This document shows, piece after piece, positions 22,815 to 33,140 of a stretch of 64,000 nucleotides of DNA (the stretch's first letter is position 1; every line of letters starts with the position of its first letter). The DNA is taken from assembly GCA_026874595.1 (NCBI GenBank), contig CM049320.1:49428714-49492713 (forward strand), read 5' to 3'. This DNA is from Sipunculus nudus. Taxonomy: Eukaryota; Annelida; Sipuncula; Golfingiida; Sipunculidae. Below the pieces are notes generated by a model. The model was not told the DNA's origin. It was given only the letters and a program-made list of their open reading frames with translations, and did not search any database. A program made the position numbers and the translations under genes.

Positions 22815-24459
22815 CTTTTATACCAGACATATTTATGTGGTTGAAATTCAGGAAACCAACTGAGTTGCCTATCCATCCCTTATTTCCCGTCATGTCAATG
22901 ACCTGAAATGACAGACGCCATTTTTGAATGGGCAACAGTGTTAACGAGCAAACATTATCTCTTAATTACTAATAGTACGAAGATGTCATTTTTAAGGAAA
23001 CCTCGAGGCTCCATTACGTATCATTAGAGCTTCACACAGATGTTTCACATGGATATTTCAGTAAGGAGATATACAGCTGGTAAAATTTCTCTTGAGTTGA
23101 ACAGCAATCTTCAATCAAATGTATTTAGAAAGTTATCTATTTTAAAATACTTTTTAAATAATCTGTTTCTTAGCTGTAGAATAACTGAAGGTGCAGAAGT
23201 TTATTTGAAGGGTACGTTTAAATTAGGGCGGTACAAGGTCGAAAAGAGGCCTAAAAAATTAATGGGATATTAATTTTTTTTAAAGATTCAAAACTGAATG
23301 TAATACAAACTTATTTAGAACTGTCTCCTATTACAGAGTGACATTTATAATCTGTACAAACACACAACCATCCAACCGTTCATCTATCTATATACTGATC
23401 ATGATGACAATTTTGAGTCCGCAGCGATATATTCTGCAGTACCTAAACAAAAAGATAAAACCATGATTTCATATATGCAATTCAGTATATTCACTGTATG
23501 CTGGAAACAATATACTTCTCTTTTTATCCCAACTGTAATGACAAGCAGAAAACACTTCCGTGTCTTGATTTAATTTACAATTAAGAGGTAGTTTACTTTC
23601 ACCTTATTTCTTGTATAAGTATGTATATAAATCACTTTTATTAATTTTAATACATTTTATCAGAATTTACATGGAAACCATTACCATACACGACACCTCT
23701 CTTTTAAATATATCTCCGTTGTACTTAATTAGATAAAAATAATGGCATTGATTTCATTCAGCGAAGATGAAGAAATACTGTCTCTTGTTTAAATAAAATC
23801 AGAAATAACTTTCCTCAGATGATGTGTATACAAAAAGCCATTTCTTCTAATACACTTATGTGAACAAAATTCAAGTACAGACTTTACCAAGGCCTATATG
23901 TATGTATGAAGCTATATACATATAATTAAACATTTAGGTTCAGAGAATGCATGAGGAAACGTAGAAGTATACATTGGTATTTCAGTTTTCCGTGTTAACA
24001 TCTTTGTATTCAATAACCATATGTCAAAAGATCATACTCGACCACCAAGAAAACCCATTATCCATACACTGAACATAAGTGTGGGCCAAACCATTGAATA
24101 AATAAATTTAAAATGGCGGATGGCGGCATTTTTACATTTTGTGCCAATTCACGAGGGACACCCTCGCTAATTTTTTAATTAGCCTTCACAAAAGACCAAT
24201 TCACTGAGAAACCAACCTTCGCTCTCTACGATCATGGAATTGCTCAAGATGACCTAGCTAATTAGCGTGTTTACTTCCCAGCCTATTAAGTATACAGCGT
24301 GCTCATGAACGTATTTAGGCAAATGTAGAAAAAGCGGGCGAGGCTTTGTAGTAGGCTTCTGAAATGAAATTAACCTGCAGGGAAAAAGTGTATTTAAGAG
24401 TCCATACACAGTATTGGTGGACAGACTGTGGAACTTGCACAGACCAGAAGTGCCGTTAG

Positions 24460-24685
24460 CTGGAGTCCACAGAGGTGCCGCTTTCCAGTGTCCAGAGAGG
24501 TGCTGTTACCCAGTGTCCAGAGAGGTGCTGCGACTCGGTGTCCAGTGAAGTGCTGCCAGCCTGTGGCCAATGAGGTACCGTCATCTGTGGTCCAGAGAGG
24601 TACCGCTAACCAGGGTCCAGGGAGGTGCCGCCAGCCGTCGTCCACAGAGGTGCTACCAGCCGGATTCCAGTATCACTAGTCCAGG
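24460..24685 (+). repeat. 25-bp minisatellite, about 9 copies
   Basis: Units of the type GTCCAGAGAGGTGC(T/C)G plus a variable 9-base tail. A 25-bp period rotates the reading frame at every unit, so the apparent Q-R-G / S-R-E-V peptides are not a protein repeat. Confidence 0.8.
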
Positions 24686-24689
24686 AAAC

Positions 24690-26449
24690 CTAGAGACTGT
24701 TAAACACTCTGTGCCTTTAATTAAGTTTTATCTAGTGTATGAAAAAGTGTATCTAGTGAGGCGTAACAGGCTTGGAACTCCATCTAGTAGGTAATTTTGA
24801 ATTCTGTACCTTTTATGTTCTTTAAATATACTCTTGTTGTTCAGCCGATTACTTGTAATTTGTTGCATGCCTGAGAGCTGATACAACGAGTGCGCTATCA
24901 GAAACAAAATCTCCACTTTTCGTTGAACCAAAGGCAATCAGGTTCGTCACTTGGTAAGGGCAACTTTTTCCTTTGGGCACAAGAAAGGAGTTACTTTTAT
25001 ATTTTATCTTTTATAAGTTAGGATAGGTAATGATTCCAATACCAATGAAGCTCAGTAACACAGCGAATACCAATCCTTTTTTTCAAGTCGTACATGACAC
25101 ACGGGTGTCGTTCCGCTTCTATATTTACCAGTCAGATCCCGTGACAAGTTGAAAGACAGTTTCATTTTTGCACAATCAATTTTGGCACAAGAATACTTTT
25201 CACAATTAGTGGGAAGACGCCCGGTCCAAGACAGAGCCAATTAGAAACTGAAATAAAACCCCCGTCTGGCCCCATGCATACATGCAGTTCATACATGTTA
25301 TTTTACGGTGGGAAAACTGTCAGTGGACGACATTTTCAGCACGGCATTTTCATTAATATAATGTTAATCTTATACTTATTGCGCAATGTTTTAAACTGCT
25401 ATCACTGATGACCTGCTGACTTACGATGACGCATCGTGTTTTTCTGAGTTTCAAACTTTCAAAGAATTCTTAAATACGCATGAGTAACGTACAAAAATGC
25501 AACAGCCATGACTTTCGTTTGGCTTTATTGACCTTTGGGTTATACAGTTACATCCATGGTAGTTTGGTCATCTGGAGACATGACCGTGGACAGCGACGGT
25601 TGGTGTCTCTGTGGATTTGTCTTCTATGGAGGTAAATGAAACAATTTAGTGAGGATGTCCCTCCTTTAAAGTGTGGGCGGAATCCGTGTGAGCCCGAAAT
25701 ACAAAATGGATTTCATACTTGTTATACGGCATCCATGATGAGCTCTGATGATTCACTCCATCGATTTGGTTTCTCTAATTGATAATTAGACGATCTGGCT
25801 TGGGTGTTTTCTTTCCAAAGTCAGAATGGAACCCGGTGAAGCCTGAAATCCAAGATGGCTGCTCTCCATTTTGCAAATTATTGTTTCAATGGTTTTGCCT
25901 ACAATACTCTTCAGTATATGGGTGATTGAGTTTCTGGGGTCGTGGAATTCATATTTGATATCAAATGTATTATTTGACCTATTTTAACCATATAATCCAA
26001 GAAGGCCTGCGAGTTTGTACTTTCAATGTTGTCTCCATAACAATATCTGCTGGAAGCTCTGATCATCTTTGGTATAATAATATGCGACAGAACTATGCTA
26101 AATACAGAGTGGTTATCTCATAGGCCAAAAGGTTTGATGAGATATATTATCAAATACTGATTCATAAGTCTGAGCATGGTGAAGCAATAAGCTCAGTCGT
26201 TAAGCCTGGGACTATGATAGTACAGGTAAGAGCCCTTATGTTCAACATCTTACCTTTAGTCCATTATAAACTCTGAGAGTCTGGCAGTTTTATCTCTTTC
26301 AAATATAAAGATGGAAGCTGTTAAATCACTTATTCCAAATGGTCGCTGTCCTCCATTTTGAAAATTACGTTTTCAAAGGCTTTCACTGCAACACTCCAGT
26401 TTGTGGATTCTTGGGATTTGGGTCTCTGGGGCCGAGGAATTCATATTTA
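24690..26449. other. Intergenic, no supported gene
   Basis: Mostly unique sequence. A stretch at 25855-25980 (CTCCATTTTG...TCTGGGG-CG-GGAATTCATATTT) is repeated in diverged form at 26338-26465. No exon was seen. Confidence 0.4.
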
Positions 26450-28190
26450 ATAGCATAATGTTGACTTGTTTTTACCTTATTATTAAAGTATCAGAAAAGT
26501 TATTATCTTTTAAATATGTCGTACAGCCTGCAATATACTTTCCATTGGTTCGTTAATTTTCCTTGTGGATTTTTGTTCTATATATATATAAACTTGAAAT
26601 GCAGTGGAGCTGTTCCTCGGATATAAAACAGGTTCGATTCCTGGCATGGCAATGAGAGTTTTCTTTTGCTCGTCCAGTGTTAGCGGTTCTCTTGTTTCCT
26701 TCACTTGGAGATACTGTCGAATGCAATAATCTGAGTCATTGGGACTAACATACATCAATCATTATAACTACATGTATTTATACAATTTGTTCTAATGGGG
26801 CAATTCTCCGTGGATGTTTCCGGTGAATATTAATATGTAAATTAAGCGGAGGCTGTCTTGGTGGGAACCAAAAGAGCCCGATATATCCGAGATCTTATGC
26901 AGTCTTCTTATTACAGTTATTCTGTAATATTTTATTATATGTATTTCAGTATGGATATATTACGCTAGTTCAATCTTATCCAAATGTATTTAGGCAGTTG
27001 TCTATTTTGAAATACCAAAAAGTATTCTGTTTCATAGTTGGAGAATAACTGAAGGAGCTGGATAATTATAAGTAAGCTTAGTTGAAATTATTGAAAGGCC
27101 ATCAAGAGGGGTCAAGGAAAATAATCAACCTAATATAAAATATCTTACAGACTCAAAACCTAATATAATGTACTACTCTTTTGCATCTAGTTTAAACTTG
27201 TCTTTTATCACATTATGAAATTTATAAGGAAAGGTCATATATGAACTGATTATAACATCCAGTTGATTATGCCATGTTTACCTTTCATAAAAGCCTCTGA
27301 GAGAAGAAAAAGACATTATCAAGAGCCATAAATAATATCTGTGACCTTACTTATATATCTATTTCATCCGTCCATCCACATGCATATCCGTCCAACAATC
27401 CATCTCTCAAATTACTTGTTCTTTCAAATCTGAGTCTGTAGCTGTCGGGCAGCTACATATTTCGCAATGCTATAACCACAAATTAATACAATTATTGCAT
27501 ATCAGCTGTTCAGTATATTCACTTATATTCATTATATGCTGCATAGAAGCAGTATATTTCGCCTTTATACCCTACTGCAGTGGAAGATTGAGAACATTTC
27601 CGAACCTATATTTATTTCACAATTGTACTTTTATCTTATTTCTTGTACGAATATGTATACACATTTACTTTATTTATTTTAAAGATTTTTATCAAAACTC
27701 ACATGGGAAGCTTTACCCCATACGACACCTATCTTTCAAATTAACTGATCTCCGTTGTACTTCATTTGATTAAAATAATGATAATATATATATTTTTTTA
27801 TTTTACAAGGATTGTATAACTAGTAATAGTACTAATACGAGGCACAATCCATGGGTCGGATGTTGGCGCTCAGTGTCAGTTCATGTGATACATGTACTTA
27901 TATGATTCAGCGAAGGTGGAGAATTTTTTATTGTTTAATTGAATTATGCAATATTTTTCATGAAATATGCAATAACTTTCCTCAGAAGGTGTTTATAAAT
28001 AGGCATTTTCTAATACACATGAATAAATCGGATAAAAATTTGCTTAGGAAAACTATAGACTTTTCCCGGCAAGCTTCATATGTATGTATGTAATTATATA
28101 CATGTAATTAAACATTAAACTTTAAAGAATGCATGAAGAAACGTAAAAGAACACAGTTTCAGATTCATATGTTAATATCTTTTTATTCAG
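26450..28190 (+). repeat. Diverged segmental duplication, right copy
   Basis: Same-orientation counterpart of 21.75-24.01 kb, with landmarks listed there. The interior is AT-rich and no exon is shared between the copies. Confidence 0.6.
26600..26760 (+). repeat. tRNA-derived SINE-like remnant 2
   Basis: It contains GGTTCGATTCCTGGCATG, a B-box-like T-arm sequence, followed by a body that matches the first remnant (TGTTTCCTTCAC). The A-box half is poorly preserved. Confidence 0.35.
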
Positions 28191-31006
28191 TAAAAATATT
28201 TTAAGGATTCAAATAAAATATTAATTTTATATTAATATTTTTTAATATTAATTTGTAATTGAAATATATATTATATATGCAAAATGTATCCATAAAGAAA
28301 AAAATATTCATAAACTTCAAAATAGTAATTAATGACTCAAGTAGCAGCAGAAGTGGCATTGACCATTGCTATGTGATGGATAGGTTAAAGGGAAGTTATA
28401 TAATTTACAAGTGTAAACCGATTGATAAAAACGTTAGGTTTTGCATGGTTAACAAAACAGGCCATGGATATAATATTTTACTTAACATTAAAAAAAAACT
28501 GTTATTTATACGGTACTAAGGTGGTTAAGCACTGGTTTAGAAGACTGCTACACATATTTGATACAAGTGTATTATTTAGGGGTGTGGAGCAATATATGAA
28601 GTTATTTTCCATTATTTCGTTTGAACGACATAACTTCAAATATTCATGTATATCTTTGCTGGTTTTACAACCTGCGACAAATACCTGTTGGTCTTTAGAC
28701 ATATTGCTTTTACAGAAGTATTTGAAATTTTTAGTTATAAAGCACATCAATATCAAGAGACAGCATAGGCGTCACTGTGAACATTAACCAGTTTGGGTGA
28801 TTTTTCTAACCTTGTGTGGATGCACATCCCTCTGGTAAAGAGTTCAGGATTGAAATGTAAAGCATTAATCATTAAACATAATAGTCTCTAATAACTAGAT
28901 AATAAGGAACACATGTTTTAGAGAAAATACTTGCAATATAATATATCCCTGGTTCATTGAACCATAAAATATTTTTTTGTTATTTATTTAAATATAAACT
29001 GGGCCTATCAAACTTATTGCTGATTTGACTTTTTATCATTAAAAAAGAAAAATGTATGTTTTATCGAAAACAATCAATGCTAAAACTAATGTATTTCGTT
29101 TAAAAACGTTGCTATGATGACGAAAACGTTACTTTTTACAATAAGGGTTTCATTTTTACTTAAAAAACATGGAACAATTTCACGCCTTATTTTTAGAAAT
29201 AAAAGAAATACCAAAAAAAAACATGTCATTCAGTTATTCCCTGTACGACAGGACTGCCTTTATGTTCCGATAATATGAATTCAGGCGGTATTGACATGAT
29301 CTGAATAACAAGCAGTTTTGTTAAAACAATTTAGAATATTAAAAAAAAAACTGGTGTCGGACACAATCGGCACAATACATGTCGGGGAAATATATCCAGT
29401 ATGACTTGTCAGTTAGTTAGGCTGAGGATTCCATCTAATTATTCAAGTGAAGTTTGAAAAATGTTTATTGATTATTACCCATAATGCAACAGAGATATCT
29501 GTGAAATGTGAATTTTTAAGGTAATATATACGAATACGTCTGCTGCACTTCCCTGGTATTTCATTTAATACTGTCTTGACGGTAAGATTTTGAGCTTATT
29601 TATGGTTTGAAACTTAAAGTATAATTTTATCATACTTAATAAACACTTCTACTAACGAACGACTCCGAGGTGCCTCGACATCGTATTAAATCAGTATGGC
29701 TACCTGAAAGAGCCACACGTTCAACACGGAAAGCAAAGACTATCATGGCCTATCCCTCTCATGCGCTTTCGGCTTATATAAGAGCCTAAGGTCGAAAAAA
29801 AGGCTAAGAGCTAAACGGTACCGTACAGGATGATAAAGCAAGAATTTCGGACCTTCAAGTTTCAGACTGATATGATTAACAATATGAAAGCTATTGTGAC
29901 AAATTTGAAACATTCATTTATCCATTTATAAATTCATGTATTTTTTTGGGTGTGGGACAGATCCTCTGTTTTAAATATGTAAAATGACTGTGATTTGCTT
30001 TTTCTTATCGGTGATTATGTAAAATGTATGTGATTTGTGACTTATGTGTGGTTATATATAGATATGTACTTCCTTTGTCATTTCCTAATTTATGTACAAA
30101 TATCTGCACTGTGCTTACTACCGGTGATGCATATGCTTTTAATCAAGCTTTCATGCCTGCATGACTAATAAAGGTTTATCTAATCTGATCTTATCTTATA
30201 TAATCTTACTAATGTTTGCTGATTTTAGTTTGTAGGAGACGTGGTTGAAGCTGCTCAGGATTGATGATATTATTATTAAAAAACCTTTATGCCAAAGAAG
30301 CCGTTAAAACTATATGCTTGGAAAACACTAATAGGTATTTGGTTCTTCGTCCTATTTCGTCATTTTACAATTAATGACATAATCCTCAGATTCTGTTTGC
30401 ATAAGAGGTTGCAAATTTAATCTCCTCACAAAACAACTATCAAAAACATTGCCGAATATAGAATATCCGTTCCCCTATATATTTACCCTAATATACATAC
30501 GATGAAATATTTGTGTAAATATGTTTAAAGTTTCACCACCAAATTGATTATAGATAACTGTAAATGTTATTCAGCACCACAGACGATAAATTTGACACAA
30601 CACAGTACCATAATATTATTGTCATGAATCGCATGGTAACAGCACTTTCACACATGTCAGTTCAACACGTGGATGTAATTCAAGGCGGGGTCTTCGTCAT
30701 GTTTTGAATGATCTACAACTTCACAGGTAAGCATAATAAGATTTTACCAAATGGCCTTGAAATAATTTGAATATTATCAGATTAACATATAATAATTTTG
30801 AAGGTACTCTTTCTCCTTATTTGTGTCTCCTTATTTGTGTAAACACAAAGATCTCATTTTTTTGTTTGACTTATGTGGTGTACATTAATGACATAAAATG
30901 TTCAATATGCCTGCTTCATGTAAATCTTCTGCAGAGGGAAATGTCTCTGGCATGTCCACGGACGGTAGGCTTTATCAGATTGAATGAGGCATGCGTGCTT
31001 TAGCAG
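28191..31006. other. AT-rich region before lectin gene 2
   Basis: No exon recognised. A 121-codon frame at 28422-28787 lacks any domain. A strong donor-like CACAG|GTAAGC occurs at 30725. The only frame ending there in phase 1 encodes six residues (M-I-Y-N-F-T) with no signal peptide, so it is not called the first exon. Confidence 0.35.
29930..30205 (+). mobile_element. Possible LINE 3'-end remnant
   Basis: The stretch ends TGACTAATAAAGGTTTATC followed by TAATCTGATCTTATCTTATA, a degenerate short tandem tail after an AATAAA-like signal. That is typical of CR1/RTE-like LINE 3' ends. No reverse transcriptase frame is present. Confidence 0.3.
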
Positions 31007-31204
31007 ATATAACAGAGCGCGTTCACTGCGATGTAGGATCATCCTGTTCCAGCATATGTAGAGCCAGATGTCTGTTAAAATGTTACCAAAGGAGCTCTTG
31101 CACATATGTAACTATATTTACCAAGGGGTCTTGTGATTTGGTCCTGTCGTCGAACATGGCAGTTGTTTCTGACTCCGACGGCTCTGTATACCTTGGGCAC
31201 TATG
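31007..31204 (+). CDS. Lectin gene 2, PAN/apple-like exon
   Basis: This 65-codon exon is homologous to the exon at 4998-5183. Key features are R-V-H-C, S-S-C-S-S-I-C-R-A-R-C-L-L-K-C, S-C-T-Y-V and K-G-S-C-D-L-V-L-S-S, ending V-Y-L-G-H-Y-G. It has two extra Cys (S-S-C-S-S-I-C) compared with gene 1, possibly an additional disulfide. The acceptor is a TAG|CAG tandem (31001-31006), so the exon may start at 31004 or 31007, adding or dropping one residue. The donor is TAT-G|GTAATG, phase 1, and intron 1 is only 269 bp. A PAN module next to a C-type lectin domain suggests a secreted recognition protein. The first exon was not found. Confidence 0.7.
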
Positions 31205-31473
31205 GTAATGTATAAAACCACGAGTACATGTACGAACCTCATGCAGCGGTTTTACACTACAGTCGTTCTGCCACATTCATTATAGTATAGATCCCTGCGT
31301 GAGGAGTGTAGATCGAGTACCTGACAAACAAAGAATACATAGGATTGTAAGAAATACGTCTTTATTTTCATTTCTAATGTATATTGACTTTTTTCTATAT
31401 TCGATCAAAACAAACAACTTCAGTGGTAAACTGTTGTGTACATACACTGTTGAATGTTCTTTCTATTTTGCAG

Positions 31474-31695
31474 TTTGCCCGGTAGGATACAATTATTTGC
31501 TGCTACAAAATGGATCTTCATCAGATGAGGATATGCTGTCATCTTGTTACAAGTTTCTTCCGGAAACGGCTACATGGATGGAAGCACGAGCGGCCTGTAT
31601 TAACAATAGTGGAAACTTGGTCAGCGTGGAAGCGATGGCGGAGCAAGCCCACCTTAAGCGCATTATAACCAGTGACCAGTCTCTACAAAAAGCAG
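31474..31695 (+). CDS. Lectin gene 2, C-type lectin domain first half
   Basis: After the acceptor TATTTTGCAG the exon reads spliced codon, C-P-V-G-Y-N-Y, then L-S-S-C-Y-K-F, A-T-W-M-E-A-R-A-A-C, G-N-L-V-S-V-E and A-H-L-K-R-I-I. These are the same landmarks as gene 1. It is five residues longer because of an insertion after the first strand (S-S-S-D-E-D). The donor is GCA-G|GTAAGG, phase 1. Symmetric 1-1 phase makes the exon freely duplicable. Translation continues into the exon at 32908. Confidence 0.85.
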
Positions 31696-32319
31696 GTAAG
31701 GAGGATAGATCACTCTTTCTGCTTGCCTTTGTCCCCGGTAGATCGGAACCCAGGCATGCAGGGCATGCGGGGCTCGATGAGGCAGGAGTGTAGCATGTTT
31801 CCAGTTGGGTAGCCTTTTAATACCCACTTTGCAAAATCATGGCTCTTGAGGAAATGATGTCTGAGTGCAAGATTAGCTGAAACCTATGTGTAAAACACCC
31901 AAAGAGCACGCTGTACTTATATCGCAGTATAATGAAGGAGGTGTGAATTGAATTGCTGTGGATAGTTGGCTAAAGTGATGTAGGGTATATGATGAAAGGC
32001 TGAAAATACACAAAAATAGAAGTGATTTATGGTTAAAAAATATTAATTGAATACAGATAATATCTCTTTAAACTAAGCTAGCAAGTGTTTACCAGGAAAA
32101 CGGGTATTTGTTATACAAAAACGTTTGAAGCTTGTACGTAGTATATCAATGTTAATACGGTAAATAACAAAATTATCGATACAACTGGTATAGCATTGTG
32201 AACCAGTTGGAGAGGGTGATATGAAGAAGCATTTAGTTGTGGATGATAAAAAAGATAAAAGAAGCATGAAAAAATAAAAGAACGTAGGTCATTGAATAAA
32301 GACTTTTGATGAGGAGAAC
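31696..32319 (+). other. Gene 2 intron 2, unique part
   Basis: AT-rich intronic sequence after the donor GGTAAGG. No exon or mobile element seen. The exon-head array follows. Confidence 0.5.
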
Positions 32320-32907
32320 ATGATCTTTAGCGTTTATTATTTAATACCTGATTGTGGTTATTATTGCAGGTAATAACTAAACATTGGACACTGACTCCGG
32401 CAAGCATTTATTCTAGGTGTGGAAAAAATTTCACCAGAGTTAAGTATTCAGTACCAGATTGTGGTTATTATTGCAGGTAATTACTAGATATCGTATTCTG
32501 ACTCCGGCAAGGAGGGATTCTGTATGTGAAGAACATGTGCACCAAAGTTAGGTATTTCAGACCTGATTGTGGTTATTTTTATAGGTCATTACTAAACATC
32601 GGCCTCTGACTTCGGCAAGCAGGGTTTCTAGGTGTGGAAAAAATTATCACCGGAGTTAAGTATTTATACCTGATTGACGTTATTTTTACAGGTCTTTACA
32701 AGACTTCGTGCTCTGACTCCGGCATGGAGGGATTCTGGACGTAGAGAACATGTGCAACAAAGTGAAGTATTTAATACCTGATTGTGGTTATTATTGCAGG
32801 GAATTACAAGAGATCATGCCCTGACTCCGGCAAGGAGGGACCCTAAGTGTTGAGAAAATGATCAATAGAATTCAGTATTTGACACATATGCATGGTTTTT
32901 ATTACAG
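32320..32907 (+). repeat. Array of five decayed copies of the last lectin exon's 5' end
   Basis: AG-ended acceptor-like sites precede exon-like starts at 32370, 32477, 32585, 32692 and 32800. The true exon starts at 32908, so the spacing is 107-108 bp throughout. Each unit has a T-rich tract of the type CCTGATTGTGGTTATTATTGCAG (or TTTTTATAG, TTTTTACAG). It is followed by a copy of about 50 bases of the exon whose translation retains Y-x-x-(T/S)-S and D-S-G-K-E-G. In all five the correct frame hits a stop (TAA or TAG) within about 20 codons. This is a duplicated intron-exon junction, present as decoys directly upstream of the functional one. Confidence 0.85.
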
Positions 32908-33140
32908 GCCATTACTGGACATCGGGCACTGACTCCGGAAGGGAGGGCACCTTGGTGTGGAATGCGAGTGGCAGAGCCATAGAGTACACTAAGTGGAGTA
33001 GGAATCAACCTGACAACTACTTGCTAGTGCAGCATTGTATTGGTATTAGGAGGGTGTTCGGCTGTTCTTGGGATGATGCAAGGTGCTGGGAAGACATGGG
33101 CATTATCTGCGAGAGGCCAGGAGATATCTTAATGATCTGA
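32908..33140 (+). CDS. Lectin gene 2, C-type lectin domain second half, QPD type, stop
   Basis: Terminal exon after acceptor TTATTACAG. It reads H-Y-W-T-S-G, L-V-W, Y-T-K-W-S-R-N-Q-P-D-N, H-C-I-G-I, C-S-W-D-D-A-R-C-W and I-I-C-E-R-P-G, ending TGA. Q-P-D in the long loop is the motif associated with galactose/GalNAc-type binding in canonical C-type lectins, in contrast to E-P-N in gene 1. W-D-D takes the W-N-D place as in gene 1. There is an extra Cys before W-D-D compared with gene 1. The exon's own head is repeated five times upstream. Confidence 0.85.

Larger units (their letters stand above)
21750..24010 (+). repeat. Diverged segmental duplication, left copy
   Basis: Collinear matches to 26.45-28.19 kb run in the same orientation. 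Examples are GGATCGATTCCTGGCAT (21904) with GGTTCGATTCCTGGCAT (26631), AATGTATTTAGAAAGTTATCTATTTT with its counterpart at 26983, and TCTCCGTTGTACTT (23710) with 27745. Further pairs are AATAACTTTCCTCAGA with 27970, and GAATGCATGAGGAAACGTA with 28126. Many substitutions and indels mark it as old. The left copy carries an extra block of about 600 bp that includes the 42-bp x4 array. No protein is apparent. Confidence 0.6.

Noticed and set aside
24394-24794. Repeat peptides on both strands around 24.4-24.8 kb
   Set aside because: The 25-bp repeat rotates frame at each unit, so the peptides are not a conserved protein repeat.
28422-28787. 121-codon frame with a minus-strand frame opposite
   Set aside because: No domain, no splice context, AT-rich hydrophobic composition; part of an unannotated AT-rich stretch.
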